Part shown: positions 43,892 through 52,588 of the stretch, piece by piece
Layout: every line of letters begins with the position of its first letter
Numbering within the stretch: the first letter of the stretch is position 1
NCBI RefSeq assembly: GCF_947501785.1
Contig: NZ_CANMXB010000001.1
Coordinates: forward strand, 3,785,949 to 3,849,948
From: an uncultured Litoreibacter sp.
GTDB taxonomy: Bacteria > Pseudomonadota > Alphaproteobacteria > Rhodobacterales > Rhodobacteraceae
Length of the DNA: 64,000 bases
Reading direction: 5' to 3'
Position numbers and translations under genes: made by a program
Notes under the pieces: model-generated
Seen by the model: the letters and a program-made list of their open reading frames with translations, nothing else
Database searches by the model: none
Told to the model about the DNA's origin: nothing

Positions 43892-44164
43892 TTATTCTCT
43901 GGCGATACGATCTTCCGTTGCCTGTTTGATGTAGGCCTGATGTCTATCGATGTGAAACGAGATGCGGTCCCCACGACGACCCTGACACGGTGTCTGTTCA
44001 GCCGCTCCACAGGTCGGGCAGGGAACTTTGATAGCCTCCGACCGCCGAACAACCTCCATTCGCGTCAACGGGGAATGAGTGATGCGAAGACTTCCCCGTC
44101 TAGGCATTGGCGAACTTGTCCCCGCTTCGCTTGCTTCTTTCTCGCCGCGCGAGGGTCTCTTCAT
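43892..44164 (-). CDS. Small zinc-ribbon protein
   Basis: A 90-aa product starts at the ATG at 44164, with GAGG eight bases upstream; it overlaps the end of the helix-turn-helix gene by 65 bases. A zinc-binding cluster PCPTCGAAEQTPCQG plus HIDRHQAY (CxxC...C...H...H) occupies its second half. The pattern recurs in small phage and island proteins next to replication genes; the function is unknown. It ends 10 bases before the polymerase-like gene and is likely coexpressed with it. Confidence 0.6.
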   Translation of the reverse strand: MKRPSRGEKEASEAGTSSPMPRRGSLRITHSPLTRMEVVRRSEAIKVPCPTCGAAEQTPCQGRRGDRISFHIDRHQAYIKQATEDRIARE

Positions 44165-44597
44165 GTGATAGCCTCGCCAAAGGAGTGCGTGTGAAGAAAT
44201 TTCCAACCGCTGCAACACTTTGCCCTAGTTGCTCTGCGATTTCAGGTATGCTGTATCCAGCCTTTCTCAAAGACCGCGCTCTCTTGGGGTCTATCTTCAG
44301 TTTGCCCGCAGATTTTCCGGGATGTCGTTGCGGGAGCCCGTGCTGTAGAGCTATTCGCCGCACTGTTGTGTGTGAAATTTTGTGGTGATGAGCGATAACG
44401 CTTACATGAAAGGTTCCGTCGGCGTATTCTTGAGCAACCGCTCTCTCTTGATCGGGTGTTAGCTTGTAGGGAAGATTGCGGCCATCTGTCCGTTCCTTCT
44501 TCGCGACTGTGATTGATCCATCTTCATGGTGGACGTTCCCGAACCGATCTACCTCGTGAGCAGTCAGTGGGGCAGGGCTGAAACTAAGGTCGTTCAT
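44100..44597 (-). CDS. Helix-turn-helix regulator of the island
   Basis: A 165-aa product starts at the ATG at 44597, preceded by AAAGGAAATGGT. It has two likely DNA-binding segments: YKLTPDQERAVAQEYADGTF with HKISHTTVRRIALQHG, similar to Hin-type helix-turn-helix repeats (residues 45-95), and KIDPKRARSLRKAGYSIPEI followed by AEQLGQSVAAV (100-140). The tail is basic. A 20-bp box 66 bp upstream is shared with the MarR-like gene. It heads a leftward operon with the zinc-ribbon and polymerase-like genes and may be its control protein. Confidence 0.7.
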   Translation of the reverse strand: MNDLSFSPAPLTAHEVDRFGNVHHEDGSITVAKKERTDGRNLPYKLTPDQERAVAQEYADGTFHVSVIAHHHKISHTTVRRIALQHGLPQRHPGKSAGKLKIDPKRARSLRKAGYSIPEIAEQLGQSVAAVGNFFTRTPLARLSHEETLARRERSKRSGDKFANA

Positions 44598-44702
44598 ACC
44601 ATTTCCTTTTTTGATTTTTTGAAGGATACGCCTCTTGGCGCAGCAGCGAGCTCCGTGGCTCTTCTGCAATGGTGGAACTCAATGTGGCTAAAGAACCATC
44701 AC

Positions 44703-45215
44703 CTAGGCATCAGAGATGGTCAGAAATTCCAGCTCCCGCTTATACAGGTCGCGCTCTTCAGTCCGTCGCTCCACCTTCCGCTGCAGCGCCGCCATTGCCT
44801 TCGCGATCAGCTCATCTTCATCCATCTCACCAGTGGAAACCTTCTCCTCGCCCATGACATAGGCTCCGTCTTTGCGGATGGAGGGGAGTACAGTGGACGT
44901 TACCCAGTAGCGGAAGGCTTCAGCGGATGCCTTACGGGATTTGAAGATGAGGGCGTAGAGACTGCTCTCGTTTACAGCGAGCATCCCTGAGTTGGGGAAA
45001 GGGATGCTATTGTCCATACTATGGACAGTTGAGCTCGTGATTTTTTGGTATTCCTCTGGCTTCAGAGCAGAGGCCAAACTGCCTTTGTGTTTCAGTTGCG
45101 TCTGTAATCCAGAGAGTTGCCTATATGCATGTTTGTTCCTTGCACTGAAATCAGTTGCGGTGCAAAACGCTGATATGCTTGAAGAGCTCAAGATCCAACG
45201 GTTCAAATCCGTCAA
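44703..45215 (-). pseudogene. BRO-type antirepressor, 5' end replaced
   Basis: The open frame is 170 residues, but only a TTG start is available and it lies inside the ATPase gene. The C-terminal part of the BRO-N domain is intact (MLAVNESSLYALIFKSRKAS, FRYWVTSTVLPSIRKDGAYV at about residues 77-117), followed by a charged coiled coil. The expected start block with the 'PWFVAKDV' strand is not recognisable; the residues there (SAFCTATDFSARNKHAYR) only partly resemble it. The gene appears to have lost its beginning where the divergent ATPase module was inserted. A short functional form cannot be excluded. Confidence 0.6.
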
Positions 45216-46455
45216 AAATCAATTCCTCCAACTTGGAAAGGTGAATATTTTCATCGGAGGGAACGGGACGGGTAAGTCCAATCTATTGGAGGCTATCGGG
45301 CTTACGTCTGCATGTCTCGCTCGCGGCCTAGGTGACTCCGACATCGGTAGCAAAGGCCTGCGGATTACGCCCTCTGAATTGATGAAGTCGTCGTTTAAGA
45401 ACGAGGACCTGCCAAAAACTCTGGAGCTAGATGCAAAGTTTTCCGATGGTTTGGAATATCGTGCCGTTCTTCAGAGCCGACAAAATGACCCGTTACTGCG
45501 GTTTTTCTCAGAGGCATCATCCTACAAAGGCGAAAAAGTTTTCGGACGGAGCAACCGTGGAGCGCGGGCAACAGGTGTTCAGCATGCTGATCGGTTGGAC
45601 AAGAGCCGGGGAATTTGGGATCAAATTAAAGCGACCTATGAGATTCCTGACGTGGTCGCCGAAGCGTTCGCTGAATTTTCAAGATATATCATCTACAGCC
45701 CGCAAACAGATGTCTTGCGCGGTCGTCAAGCTGGCGCAGTTGACAATCCACCGATTGGACTGAGGGGGGGAGGCCTCCCTGAAGCTGCATCTAGCTTCCT
45801 CGATCACTGGGGCCGTCTGCGACGCAAAGGAAGGCGAGGGGAAGGTGGCAGTGACTGGGAAATCATATCCGATTGTGTAGACTTGGTCTGGTTGCCCGGA
45901 TGGGCAGAACGCTTCGGTGTGCATCACGGCAAGGCCAACCTGACATCTAGGGATTTGTTTGATCGGTCCAGTGAAATGGTTTATTTCGTGGATCGTTTTA
46001 TGCACGCAAGTCGGAATAGATTATCAGTTTATGATAGTAGTGAGGGAACGCTTTTCCTTTTGTTTGCCGCAATTATCTTATCTCATCCAGAAGCCCCACG
46101 AACCTTTGCGTTGGACAACGTCGACAACGCTCTCAACCCTCTACTCACGAGGAGGTTGGTGGAGCAAATCATCTACGTCACAACCAAGGAAACTGATCAA
46201 GACGCAACGCTTGGTGCGAAGCAGGTGTTTCTTACGAGCCATAACCCGACGGCCTTGGATGCTTTTGATCTCTTTGACTCAGACCAGAAAGTATTCGTAG
46301 TTCGGCGTAATGATCTTGGGCACACAACGGCAACGCCTCTCGTTCCAGCAGAAGGAATGAGCAGGACCGATTGGCAGGTAATGATGAACGGGCGGAATCT
46401 ATCTCAAGTATGGCTGGATGGGGATATTCCAGGAGCCTTGGGGGAACAACTTTGA
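45175..46455 (+). CDS. AAA ATPase of OLD/RecF type (candidate defence)
   Basis: The 426-aa product starts at the ATG at 45175 (MLEELKIQRFKSVKNQFLQL), the point where homology to SMC/RecF-like ATPases normally begins; the longer frame upstream lies in the BRO gene. It has Walker A IGGNGTGKSNLLEA (about residue 28), a late LDNVDNALNP resembling a signature/Walker B (about 320), and an H-loop-like FLTSHNPTALDA. It overlaps the downstream TOPRIM-like gene by four bases. ATPase-TOPRIM pairs of this sort (OLD, PARIS, Gabija relatives) protect against phages; that role here is inferred. Confidence 0.8.
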   Translation: MLEELKIQRFKSVKNQFLQLGKVNIFIGGNGTGKSNLLEAIGLTSACLARGLGDSDIGSKGLRITPSELMKSSFKNEDLPKTLELDAKFSDGLEYRAVLQSRQNDPLLRFFSEASSYKGEKVFGRSNRGARATGVQHADRLDKSRGIWDQIKATYEIPDVVAEAFAEFSRYIIYSPQTDVLRGRQAGAVDNPPIGLRGGGLPEAASSFLDHWGRLRRKGRRGEGGSDWEIISDCVDLVWLPGWAERFGVHHGKANLTSRDLFDRSSEMVYFVDRFMHASRNRLSVYDSSEGTLFLLFAAIILSHPEAPRTFALDNVDNALNPLLTRRLVEQIIYVTTKETDQDATLGAKQVFLTSHNPTALDAFDLFDSDQKVFVVRRNDLGHTTATPLVPAEGMSRTDWQVMMNGRNLSQVWLDGDIPGALGEQL

Positions 46456-47174
46456 AAATCGGAGTTGTTTGTGAAGGGCTAACTGATTTCCACGCTATTG
46501 AGTGCTTTCTGGGTCATGCTGCAAGTGAACGTGGTTTGAACGTGGAGTTTTTGCCGATCCAGCCCGTTGCAGACCAGACTTCCTCCGATGGTGGATGGGG
46601 CAACGTGTTACTCTGGCTCAGCAATAACCCTCCCAGTTTCCGTATCCAAAAATACTTTGGAGGGGGGCTTTTTGGTGGTGACTTGTCCTCGCCAACTCTT
46701 GATGGAATTTTGATCCAACTTGACAGCGATGTTTTGGGGGAGGCTTCCTTTTCCAGTTTTGTTACAGATCGCTACGGTATTGCCGCAAGTAACCCACCAA
46801 GCCCACCAAACAGAGCAGAAGCGATCAGTGCCATCTTGGAAAGTGCCTCTAGAATTTCGGAGATGACAGATGGAGACGTTAGAAAACACGTTATCGCACC
46901 AGCAGTCGAGTCAACGGAAGCTTGGTGCATTGCTGCATTTTCGGGAAAACCGGGAAACTTTGAAGCCCTTGCTGGTCAGGAGCTCATTGACGCTTTTATG
47001 ACCGCACTTGAGGTGTCCGAAGGAAAGTCGCCTACTTTGCCCTATGCCGCAATTAACAAGACCGTTAGCCGGAGGAAAACAATGTGCAACCAGCTAGCAC
47101 CTTCTTCCGGTCGTATAGCTGCGAGCTGTACAAGTTTCCGCAATGCTCTTGAAGGCATATGTGGCCTATCCTAA
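46452..47174 (+). CDS. TOPRIM-like partner of the ATPase (DUF4276-like)
   Basis: A 240-aa product starts at a TTG whose last bases form the ATPase stop (TTGA, 46452-46455); no ATG in frame fits. It begins LKIGVVCEGLTDFHAIECFL, the 'EG.TD' glutamate motif of TOPRIM-fold nucleases, and has ILIQLDSDVLGEASF (the DxD motif) near residue 80 and a conserved-looking AVESTEAWCIAAFSG near 150. The layout matches single-domain TOPRIM partners of ATPases in defence pairs. No other nuclease motif is visible. A pairing with the upstream ATPase is strongly supported by the overlap. Confidence 0.7.
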   Translation: MKIGVVCEGLTDFHAIECFLGHAASERGLNVEFLPIQPVADQTSSDGGWGNVLLWLSNNPPSFRIQKYFGGGLFGGDLSSPTLDGILIQLDSDVLGEASFSSFVTDRYGIAASNPPSPPNRAEAISAILESASRISEMTDGDVRKHVIAPAVESTEAWCIAAFSGKPGNFEALAGQELIDAFMTALEVSEGKSPTLPYAAINKTVSRRKTMCNQLAPSSGRIAASCTSFRNALEGICGLS

Positions 47175-47584
47175 GCGTTGCTTCAGCCTGACCAATTCCA
47201 CGGTAGCAGCTGGTTGATATCTTTCTGCTAGTGCGCAAATGATGCCACTCTTGACCGGGCGTCAGTTACGTCAAGAATGTAGAGGCTCCTAATCGAAAGT
47301 ACGCTTCTTGGCTTGGCCTGGGGACTTGATGCACCCGCAGCGAAGGTCCGGTTCCCGTCCTACCGACCAAAATCCAATGTCCGTTTAGGGCTGCGACCTG
47401 ATCTTCGGTCGGTGGTCGCTACAAGCCGCCTTATTCGCTTAGCGACCTGATGCAATTTGGTAACGCTTCCATATATGCGTTTAGTGACACCGCCCACATC
47501 TTTCGACACCTTCAGCCTTTACTGACCAGACCAGCAGGCTTCACCGTTCTCCCTATCAGCAACTGCGAAACTCAGGAGAACCAC
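47175..47584. other. Intergenic region after the ATPase-TOPRIM pair
   Basis: This 410-bp stretch has no supported gene, no clear terminator and no repeat I recognise. Short open frames here have no coding features. It probably contains the promoter of the HNH gene. Confidence 0.4.
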
Positions 47585-47875
47585 ATGCCGTATTCAACAA
47601 ATCCACTTGCCCAACACGTTTGGCACAAAGCCCGCCCGGTCAAAGGGAAGAACCCTAAGCTCTTCAGAAGGGACGGGCAGGGAAACGTAATCTGCAAATC
47701 TGCCTATGGGAAAAACAGTCCGAAGGGATGGCAAGTCGATCATATCTTTCCCAAATCACACGGCGGTTCTAACTCTAGGCGGAACCTTCAGGCTCTGCAG
47801 ACCCGCGCCAATCAAAGGAAATCTAACAAGGTCCCCAAGAGCAAAAAGCGCTCCACTCGTCGCAAGCGCCGCTGA
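47585..47875 (+). CDS. Small HNH endonuclease
   Basis: A 96-aa product starts at the ATG at 47585, after a CAGGAGAA ribosome site. It has the HNH signature GWQVDHIFPKSHGGSN followed by SRRNLQALQTRANQRKSNK (about residues 48-83) and a very basic tail, the form of free-standing phage and island HNH nucleases. Such proteins cut DNA and often lie near packaging genes, but no terminase is nearby. The frame extends upstream without domain signal. Confidence 0.88.
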   Translation: MPYSTNPLAQHVWHKARPVKGKNPKLFRRDGQGNVICKSAYGKNSPKGWQVDHIFPKSHGGSNSRRNLQALQTRANQRKSNKVPKSKKRSTRRKRR

Positions 47876-48049
47876 TAGGTTAGCCTGTACGACTGGGCAG
47901 CTACTGTCTTTTTGAGAGCGTGAATACCGCTTAGGTTAATACTAGACATTGTGAAGAAAAACGAAGAACGCTGGCGGTGCAAAAACCGGATGCCGATTGA
48001 CATCAATTCATTTTTTAAAAATGGTAAGTTACAATTTTGGAGATAGGTG

Positions 48050-49819
48050 ATGTTATTTTTTCGATTTGCCCTGTTGGCTACGCTTGCGTTTCTACCTTCT
48101 AAGGCCGACGCTCAAACCTGTAGCCTGAATGAGTCTCAAAAACGCTATATTTGCGTTTCGAACCCCTCTAGTTCCGGATTTCCGTTGGGTTGGAGGAAAG
48201 CCTGCGACAAACGCTGCTCTCGTGTATCCGAAGGCCCTAGAGGGTCCTCTGCTGGGCCAATTGGTGGCTCGACAAATGCAACGGACGCTAGTTTCATCTC
48301 ATTTTCTTCCAAAGGAAATCCCCAGTGGCGGAGCGCTTATCAGCAACGAAAACTTCAATCAAAAGACGCCTACACCACTTTTATTCTGAACTTTCAAAAA
48401 CTGCCCCCTGCTGCGACCTGCCAGAGTGTAGGTTTTGGGAACCAGTTTCTTAGGACTTTGTTCGGTGTGACTAGTTCTGACGAAGTCGTGCTAACTTTAA
48501 TGGTGTCAGAGAGTCCGATCCTATCAGAAGATTTTAAGGTTCAGGGTTACACGATCCCACTATTCAAGATGAAAAAGATACAAGGCGATAACTGTCAATA
48601 CGAGCGGTTTGTCAACGATGACCTACGGATAGCTCGGTTGCGTGGTGAGGACAATAATCGGCTGTATGTATATGTTGGATTCACAGGTTCCGAAGGCAAA
48701 GCCGTGCTGAAGGATATTGCCCAAAAGGCAGAGGCAGGCGTACTGACCAAAGTGCTAAACGGCACGATGAAACAGGCAGTGACGTTAATCTCAACAACTT
48801 TCGGACCCAATGGGATTACCAAGAGCAATACGGACGTCTTGGGTGCCGAAACATCACTGCCGCTGACTCCCAATGGGACTAATGCCCGGTCGGACTCGAG
48901 GGAGTTTAGTATTGTGTTCAATGGCCAGACGTTCCTGAAGTTCAGTATCTTTCAGGACCCTAACATCTCGGAGGAGGGGGAGTTGAAGGGTACCAATTCC
49001 CTGGAAAGTGCAGTGCGTGAGGCCAAAGTGGCCGATTTCGACAATGCGACCTTTACCACAAAGCAGAGCCGCTTGCTGGACAAGACCGGCAGCGCAGGGA
49101 TCAGCATTGGTTTGCTGACTGATTCAGAAAGGCCACCGAGTATGAACGACATGCGAAGGGTTTGCGGACAGCTCAAGACGCTATTTGCGAACTATGGCTT
49201 CTCACATAAAGCTCAGTACCTTCTGCTTGCCCATGCCATGCGAAAATACCCAGCCCCCGCTGAGTTTGGCGAGTTTGCTAACCGAAATGTATGTTTGCCG
49301 GAAGAAGAATTGGACGATACAAACTACCGTAAGATTTACCTTGGAAGAGCAGGTAACGCTGGCAATCGCCATTGTCCTGCAACGTCCGAGTGGATTAACA
49401 GTTGGGGCAGCCTTATGCAGCCTACACTACGCCAACAAGCGCTGGCGCGGGTTAGTCCGGTTGATCCGCTTTCTCGTCAGACATCGCTAGGAAAAGCGGC
49501 GGCGATTGAAACTGGTGAGAAAACCCAACTCGATACATTGAAGCGGGTGTTGGGCGAAGTTAGCGCAGCTAGCGGAGGTGAGTGTTACTATTCAATTGAC
49601 GGGTACGGCTACAATCCGCGACCCATCGGATCATGTGAATTTCTGTTCTATACAAAGAATGGCGAAAAACAGGGGCACTGGTCGCATGTTGAGTTCTGGG
49701 TGCCGAAAAACAGCCCTCCGAAGATAGGACGTGCGACTGTAGGCGTTTTGCCTACTACCTATTTGGATATCGGCAGGGTGAAAAACGAAAGTTGCAGAGC
49801 TTACATGACCCCGGGCTGA
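48050..49819 (+). CDS. Unknown secreted protein (589 aa)
   Basis: I do not recognise this protein. It begins with a clear signal peptide (MLFFRFALLATLAFLPSKAD, cleavage after ADAQ likely), so it would be exported. Nine Cys residues, some in short pairs, suggest disulfides in the periplasm. A C-terminal block (CYYSIDGYGYN, HWSHVEFWVP) is aromatic-rich and beta-like. No catalytic motif stands out. GTG at 48047 is an alternative start; GGAG lies about ten bases before 48050. It lies alone between the HNH gene and the leftward small genes, so its role in the island is unclear. Confidence 0.7.
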   Translation: MLFFRFALLATLAFLPSKADAQTCSLNESQKRYICVSNPSSSGFPLGWRKACDKRCSRVSEGPRGSSAGPIGGSTNATDASFISFSSKGNPQWRSAYQQRKLQSKDAYTTFILNFQKLPPAATCQSVGFGNQFLRTLFGVTSSDEVVLTLMVSESPILSEDFKVQGYTIPLFKMKKIQGDNCQYERFVNDDLRIARLRGEDNNRLYVYVGFTGSEGKAVLKDIAQKAEAGVLTKVLNGTMKQAVTLISTTFGPNGITKSNTDVLGAETSLPLTPNGTNARSDSREFSIVFNGQTFLKFSIFQDPNISEEGELKGTNSLESAVREAKVADFDNATFTTKQSRLLDKTGSAGISIGLLTDSERPPSMNDMRRVCGQLKTLFANYGFSHKAQYLLLAHAMRKYPAPAEFGEFANRNVCLPEEELDDTNYRKIYLGRAGNAGNRHCPATSEWINSWGSLMQPTLRQQALARVSPVDPLSRQTSLGKAAAIETGEKTQLDTLKRVLGEVSAASGGECYYSIDGYGYNPRPIGSCEFLFYTKNGEKQGHWSHVEFWVPKNSPPKIGRATVGVLPTTYLDIGRVKNESCRAYMTPG

Positions 49820-50003
49820 TCTCTCTTTTTCTATTGTATGAAGGACTTAAGGTAACAGGAAAATCGGATCACTTCTTTCCGCTGTTGTTGAAACGGTGCC
49901 GGAGGTGTTAAATTCGTAGGCTGCAAGTCGGCACGTTCTTGAATTAGAAGAGAAATTGGAGGCAGCCAAAACCTGCCAAATGACTTTATTGGCCCAATCG
50001 CAG

Positions 50004-50564
50004 TTAGCTCTTAGCCATCACAACAGAGCATTCGTCACCTTCACCAGCAGTTCCGGTGAACGGGCCACCGCCGGAACCGCTAACGGCGATGTTTAGTAAG
50101 CGCCTAGCACGCCCCCGAGCCTGGGCACCCAACCTAACCTGCACCACATGGCCATCCATACCAACGACTGTCATAGTTGAGGGAAGTGCTCTACCAACAT
50201 TACTGGCAAACCTGCTCGTAGCTTCGGCGGTGACCGTGAAATCGCCAGTCAACATAATTTGGTTTTCTTGGGCGTAACTTGCGGAGAACGTGTACCAAGG
50301 CAAATAGCTCGACTTACAATCAACTCGACCCACCCACTTACCTACGAGCTCCCCCAATTTGAATGGGGCCATCCGTTTTGCTGATACTTCAGGCTTAGCC
50401 TTAGTCGAGTTCTTGCCGCTATCTTTCAGTTGGCCATTGCAGATTATCGTAACGTTACCGTCCGTTTGCGAAACTACTGGACTACAATCACCAGAGGAGC
50501 TTTGAGAGGCAGCTGGTCCAACATGGAACGCAGAAACCAGAAGTGACAGGATAAGGATTCTCAT
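50004..50564 (-). CDS. Unknown exported protein of the two-gene unit
   Basis: This 186-aa protein has a signal peptide (ILILSLLVSAFHVGPAASQ) and then CSPVVSQTDGNVTIICNG, a short 'SP..S...GNVTI' motif also found in its partner. The remainder is mostly beta strand with no enzyme motif; two Cys in the motif and others later may form disulfides. Its start overlaps the stop of the 68-aa gene by four bases. The function is unknown. Confidence 0.65.
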   Translation of the reverse strand: MRILILSLLVSAFHVGPAASQSSSGDCSPVVSQTDGNVTIICNGQLKDSGKNSTKAKPEVSAKRMAPFKLGELVGKWVGRVDCKSSYLPWYTFSASYAQENQIMLTGDFTVTAEATSRFASNVGRALPSTMTVVGMDGHVVQVRLGAQARGRARRLLNIAVSGSGGGPFTGTAGEGDECSVVMAKS

Positions 50565-50767
50565 TCATCGCTCCCGACGATAAAGTTAACATCACCCTGT
50601 GTACCAACGATGGCCGGACTATTTGAACCATAGGTCTGAACGGTTTGCACCTTTACTTCAGCCGCCCCGCTTGTCTGTTCGGCGTCCAAAAATAGCACCG
50701 CGAAGACTGTCGCAAGGGATGCGAGTATTCCTGCGGTGTAAGCTGCTGTTCGAAGGCGCATATTCAA
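50561..50767 (-). CDS. Small membrane protein paired with the exported protein
   Basis: This 68-aa protein has one transmembrane helix (about residues 8-27, YTAGILASLATVFAVLFLDA) and an exposed tail with SNSPAIVGTQGDVNFIVG, the same 'SPAI.GT.G.V' motif as its partner. Small proteins with such tails are common and uncharacterised in island contexts. It heads a two-gene leftward unit whose upstream region carries copy 2 of the structured repeat 205 bp away. Confidence 0.6.
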   Translation of the reverse strand: MNMRLRTAAYTAGILASLATVFAVLFLDAEQTSGAAEVKVQTVQTYGSNSPAIVGTQGDVNFIVGSDE

Positions 50768-50971
50768 CTCCTACACAAACCATATGTCGGAATGTTCTGT
50801 TTTGAAAGTCCTCTCCCACTCACGGCATTTGGCATCGCAGCGACCTGCCGAGATTGATTAGTGGATGAATGCACCTGTGGAGGAAGCTTTGGAGTTGCAA
50901 TGGCCGCTACCTGATGACGGGCTGCAGATCGTTGCTAGGGGGATAGTAATAACCCTGCTGCATAGCGGTAG

Positions 50972-51074
50972 ATTCCTTACGGGGCGTCCTATGCTATAGG
51001 GACATCTACACTGATGAAGCGTAGTGATTTATCCCCCACCAGTCCTCTGTAAGAGGATGGTAACCTGTAGGGGT
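50972..51074 (+). repeat. Structured RNA-like intergenic repeat, copy 2
   Basis: This is a direct repeat of 42501-42603 with five mismatches in 103 bp (G/A at the eleventh-from-core base, T/C in P1, C/T in the small hairpin, C/A before the C run, A/G in the P1 partner). The P1 change T-A to C-G and the small-hairpin change C to T (G-C to G-U) both preserve pairing. It sits between the pentapeptide-repeat gene and the small membrane-protein gene. Confidence 0.7.
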
Positions 51075-51150
51075 AATGAGCAATACATTCTGCGTATTCA
51101 TCAGTACCAAGCAACTCAAAGGAAAATCGAGGCGTTCCTTGTCTCTATCG

Positions 51151-52560
51151 CTAGCCACACTCTTCTGGCTTCTGATCGTAATCGTGGGAGTCTACATCGA
51201 GATCGCATAGCAAGATCGGTAGAGCTTCCGGCAACCCGATTAATTTGCTTTCTTTCCAAGACCACGCACCATCCCACATAACGTCCTGTATTGTAGCGCC
51301 GGTGAAATCAACTACGTCAAGTTGGGCACCCGTGAAATTGGCCTGATTGATTGTCGTATTTTGCAGGTCACTTTCTCGAATACTGGCATACCCGAAGCCG
51401 GTACTATTCAGCTTGGCGTCATTCAAAGCAACTTCAGCCAGCTCCGCGCCCGAAAGCCGAGCGTCAGTTAGATCAACATTCATCATGAAGGTGTCGAAGA
51501 TGTAAGAACTGTCAAGGCTCGCAGATCGAAGACTTGCGCCTCGCATATCAAGGCTTACCAGCAATGCTGCAGAGAGTTCGGTGCCGTTCATGCTTGCTCG
51601 GCTGAGATCAACACCGCTGATGTATGCTCCGCTTAGGTCTGTCCCGTCTAGCTGTGCAAAGGAGTAATCGCCGCCAACTACCCATACTTGGTTTTCAACC
51701 AACGTTTCTAACAATTGACCACGCTCGGGGCTCAAGAACGCAAATCGATACTGGTTCCGAAGGGGCTCTTCAAAGTCAATATCCTGAACAATTGGTAGCG
51801 CTACGATATACGGTGTACTCCTCCGTGAGAACGCAAGAATTCGGGAAGTTAGATCGGGAGGAAGGCGCACATAGCGACGCTCACTGTCTCGCAATCCTTC
51901 CAGCGCCCAACATCCAGAATCTGGTACGATTCCGGCGATCAATTGACCCGGATCGCATTCGTCCTCAATTGTGGAGGCAGTTTGGGAGATGCTGGACGTG
52001 AGCGAGAGTATTTCCTCGTAGGTCGATGCCTGTCTTACACCGTCAAGCAATATTGTCTGTGCAATGTTGGCATCTGTTTGGAGCGCAATTCGTTGTGTTT
52101 GTCGCTCAATCTTTTTGTTTTGTTCGGACAAAAGCATTAATGTTGCGAGGCCAATAACACCGCCAACGACAGCTGCTGCGATTGTGAAGTAAAACCTAGC
52201 GGCTTCTCGCTTTAGAAACCATGTAATCAGACTGACCGAAACTCTTTGTAGGCGCGCTTGGCGGTCTGCAGTGGAGAGCTCGTCTTGCATTTCGAAAAGT
52301 TCGACGATGCTATCAGCAGTTTCGTTTTCCGTTAGTTCTTTGTCGTAACCCAAAAGTAGGTTCACTTGGTGTCGGGCCATACGGACCATTAAAATAAGGA
52401 GAATTGCTAAAGCTGCTAAGCCAAACAGTGCAAAGGCGGCCAGAAGACCACCATACTCAAGAATGAGCGTTGCGACTACTTCACCACCGCCACCTGCACC
52501 AGCAATAAAGCCTGCTAAGAGGAGTGTGCCATATAATGCTAAAAGAGCCGCCCTTTTCAT
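51151..52560 (-). CDS. Membrane protein with C-terminal pentapeptide repeats
   Basis: This 469-aa protein has two N-terminal transmembrane helices (about residues 5-25 and 33-58) and a third at about 123-146 (FYFTIAAAVVGGVIGLATLM). The C-terminal part (about 300-440) is a run of pentapeptide repeats of the A(D/N)LxG type, for example GTDLSGAYISGVDLSRASMN and IRESDLQNTTINQANFTGAQ. Such repeats form a right-handed beta-helix that often mediates protein or DNA mimicry. It could be an immunity, sensing or defence protein anchored at the membrane; the role is unknown. Confidence 0.85.
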   Translation of the reverse strand: MKRAALLALYGTLLLAGFIAGAGGGGEVVATLILEYGGLLAAFALFGLAALAILLILMVRMARHQVNLLLGYDKELTENETADSIVELFEMQDELSTADRQARLQRVSVSLITWFLKREAARFYFTIAAAVVGGVIGLATLMLLSEQNKKIERQTQRIALQTDANIAQTILLDGVRQASTYEEILSLTSSISQTASTIEDECDPGQLIAGIVPDSGCWALEGLRDSERRYVRLPPDLTSRILAFSRRSTPYIVALPIVQDIDFEEPLRNQYRFAFLSPERGQLLETLVENQVWVVGGDYSFAQLDGTDLSGAYISGVDLSRASMNGTELSAALLVSLDMRGASLRSASLDSSYIFDTFMMNVDLTDARLSGAELAEVALNDAKLNSTGFGYASIRESDLQNTTINQANFTGAQLDVVDFTGATIQDVMWDGAWSWKESKLIGLPEALPILLCDLDVDSHDYDQKPEECG

Positions 52561-52588
52561 CAGAATTGATCCTCAAACTGCACGTCCA

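Noticed and set aside
42501..51074. Retron or group II intron linked to the duplicated RNA
   Set aside because: No reverse transcriptase (no YxDD palm) is encoded in the island; the polymerase-like protein has family-A motifs instead.
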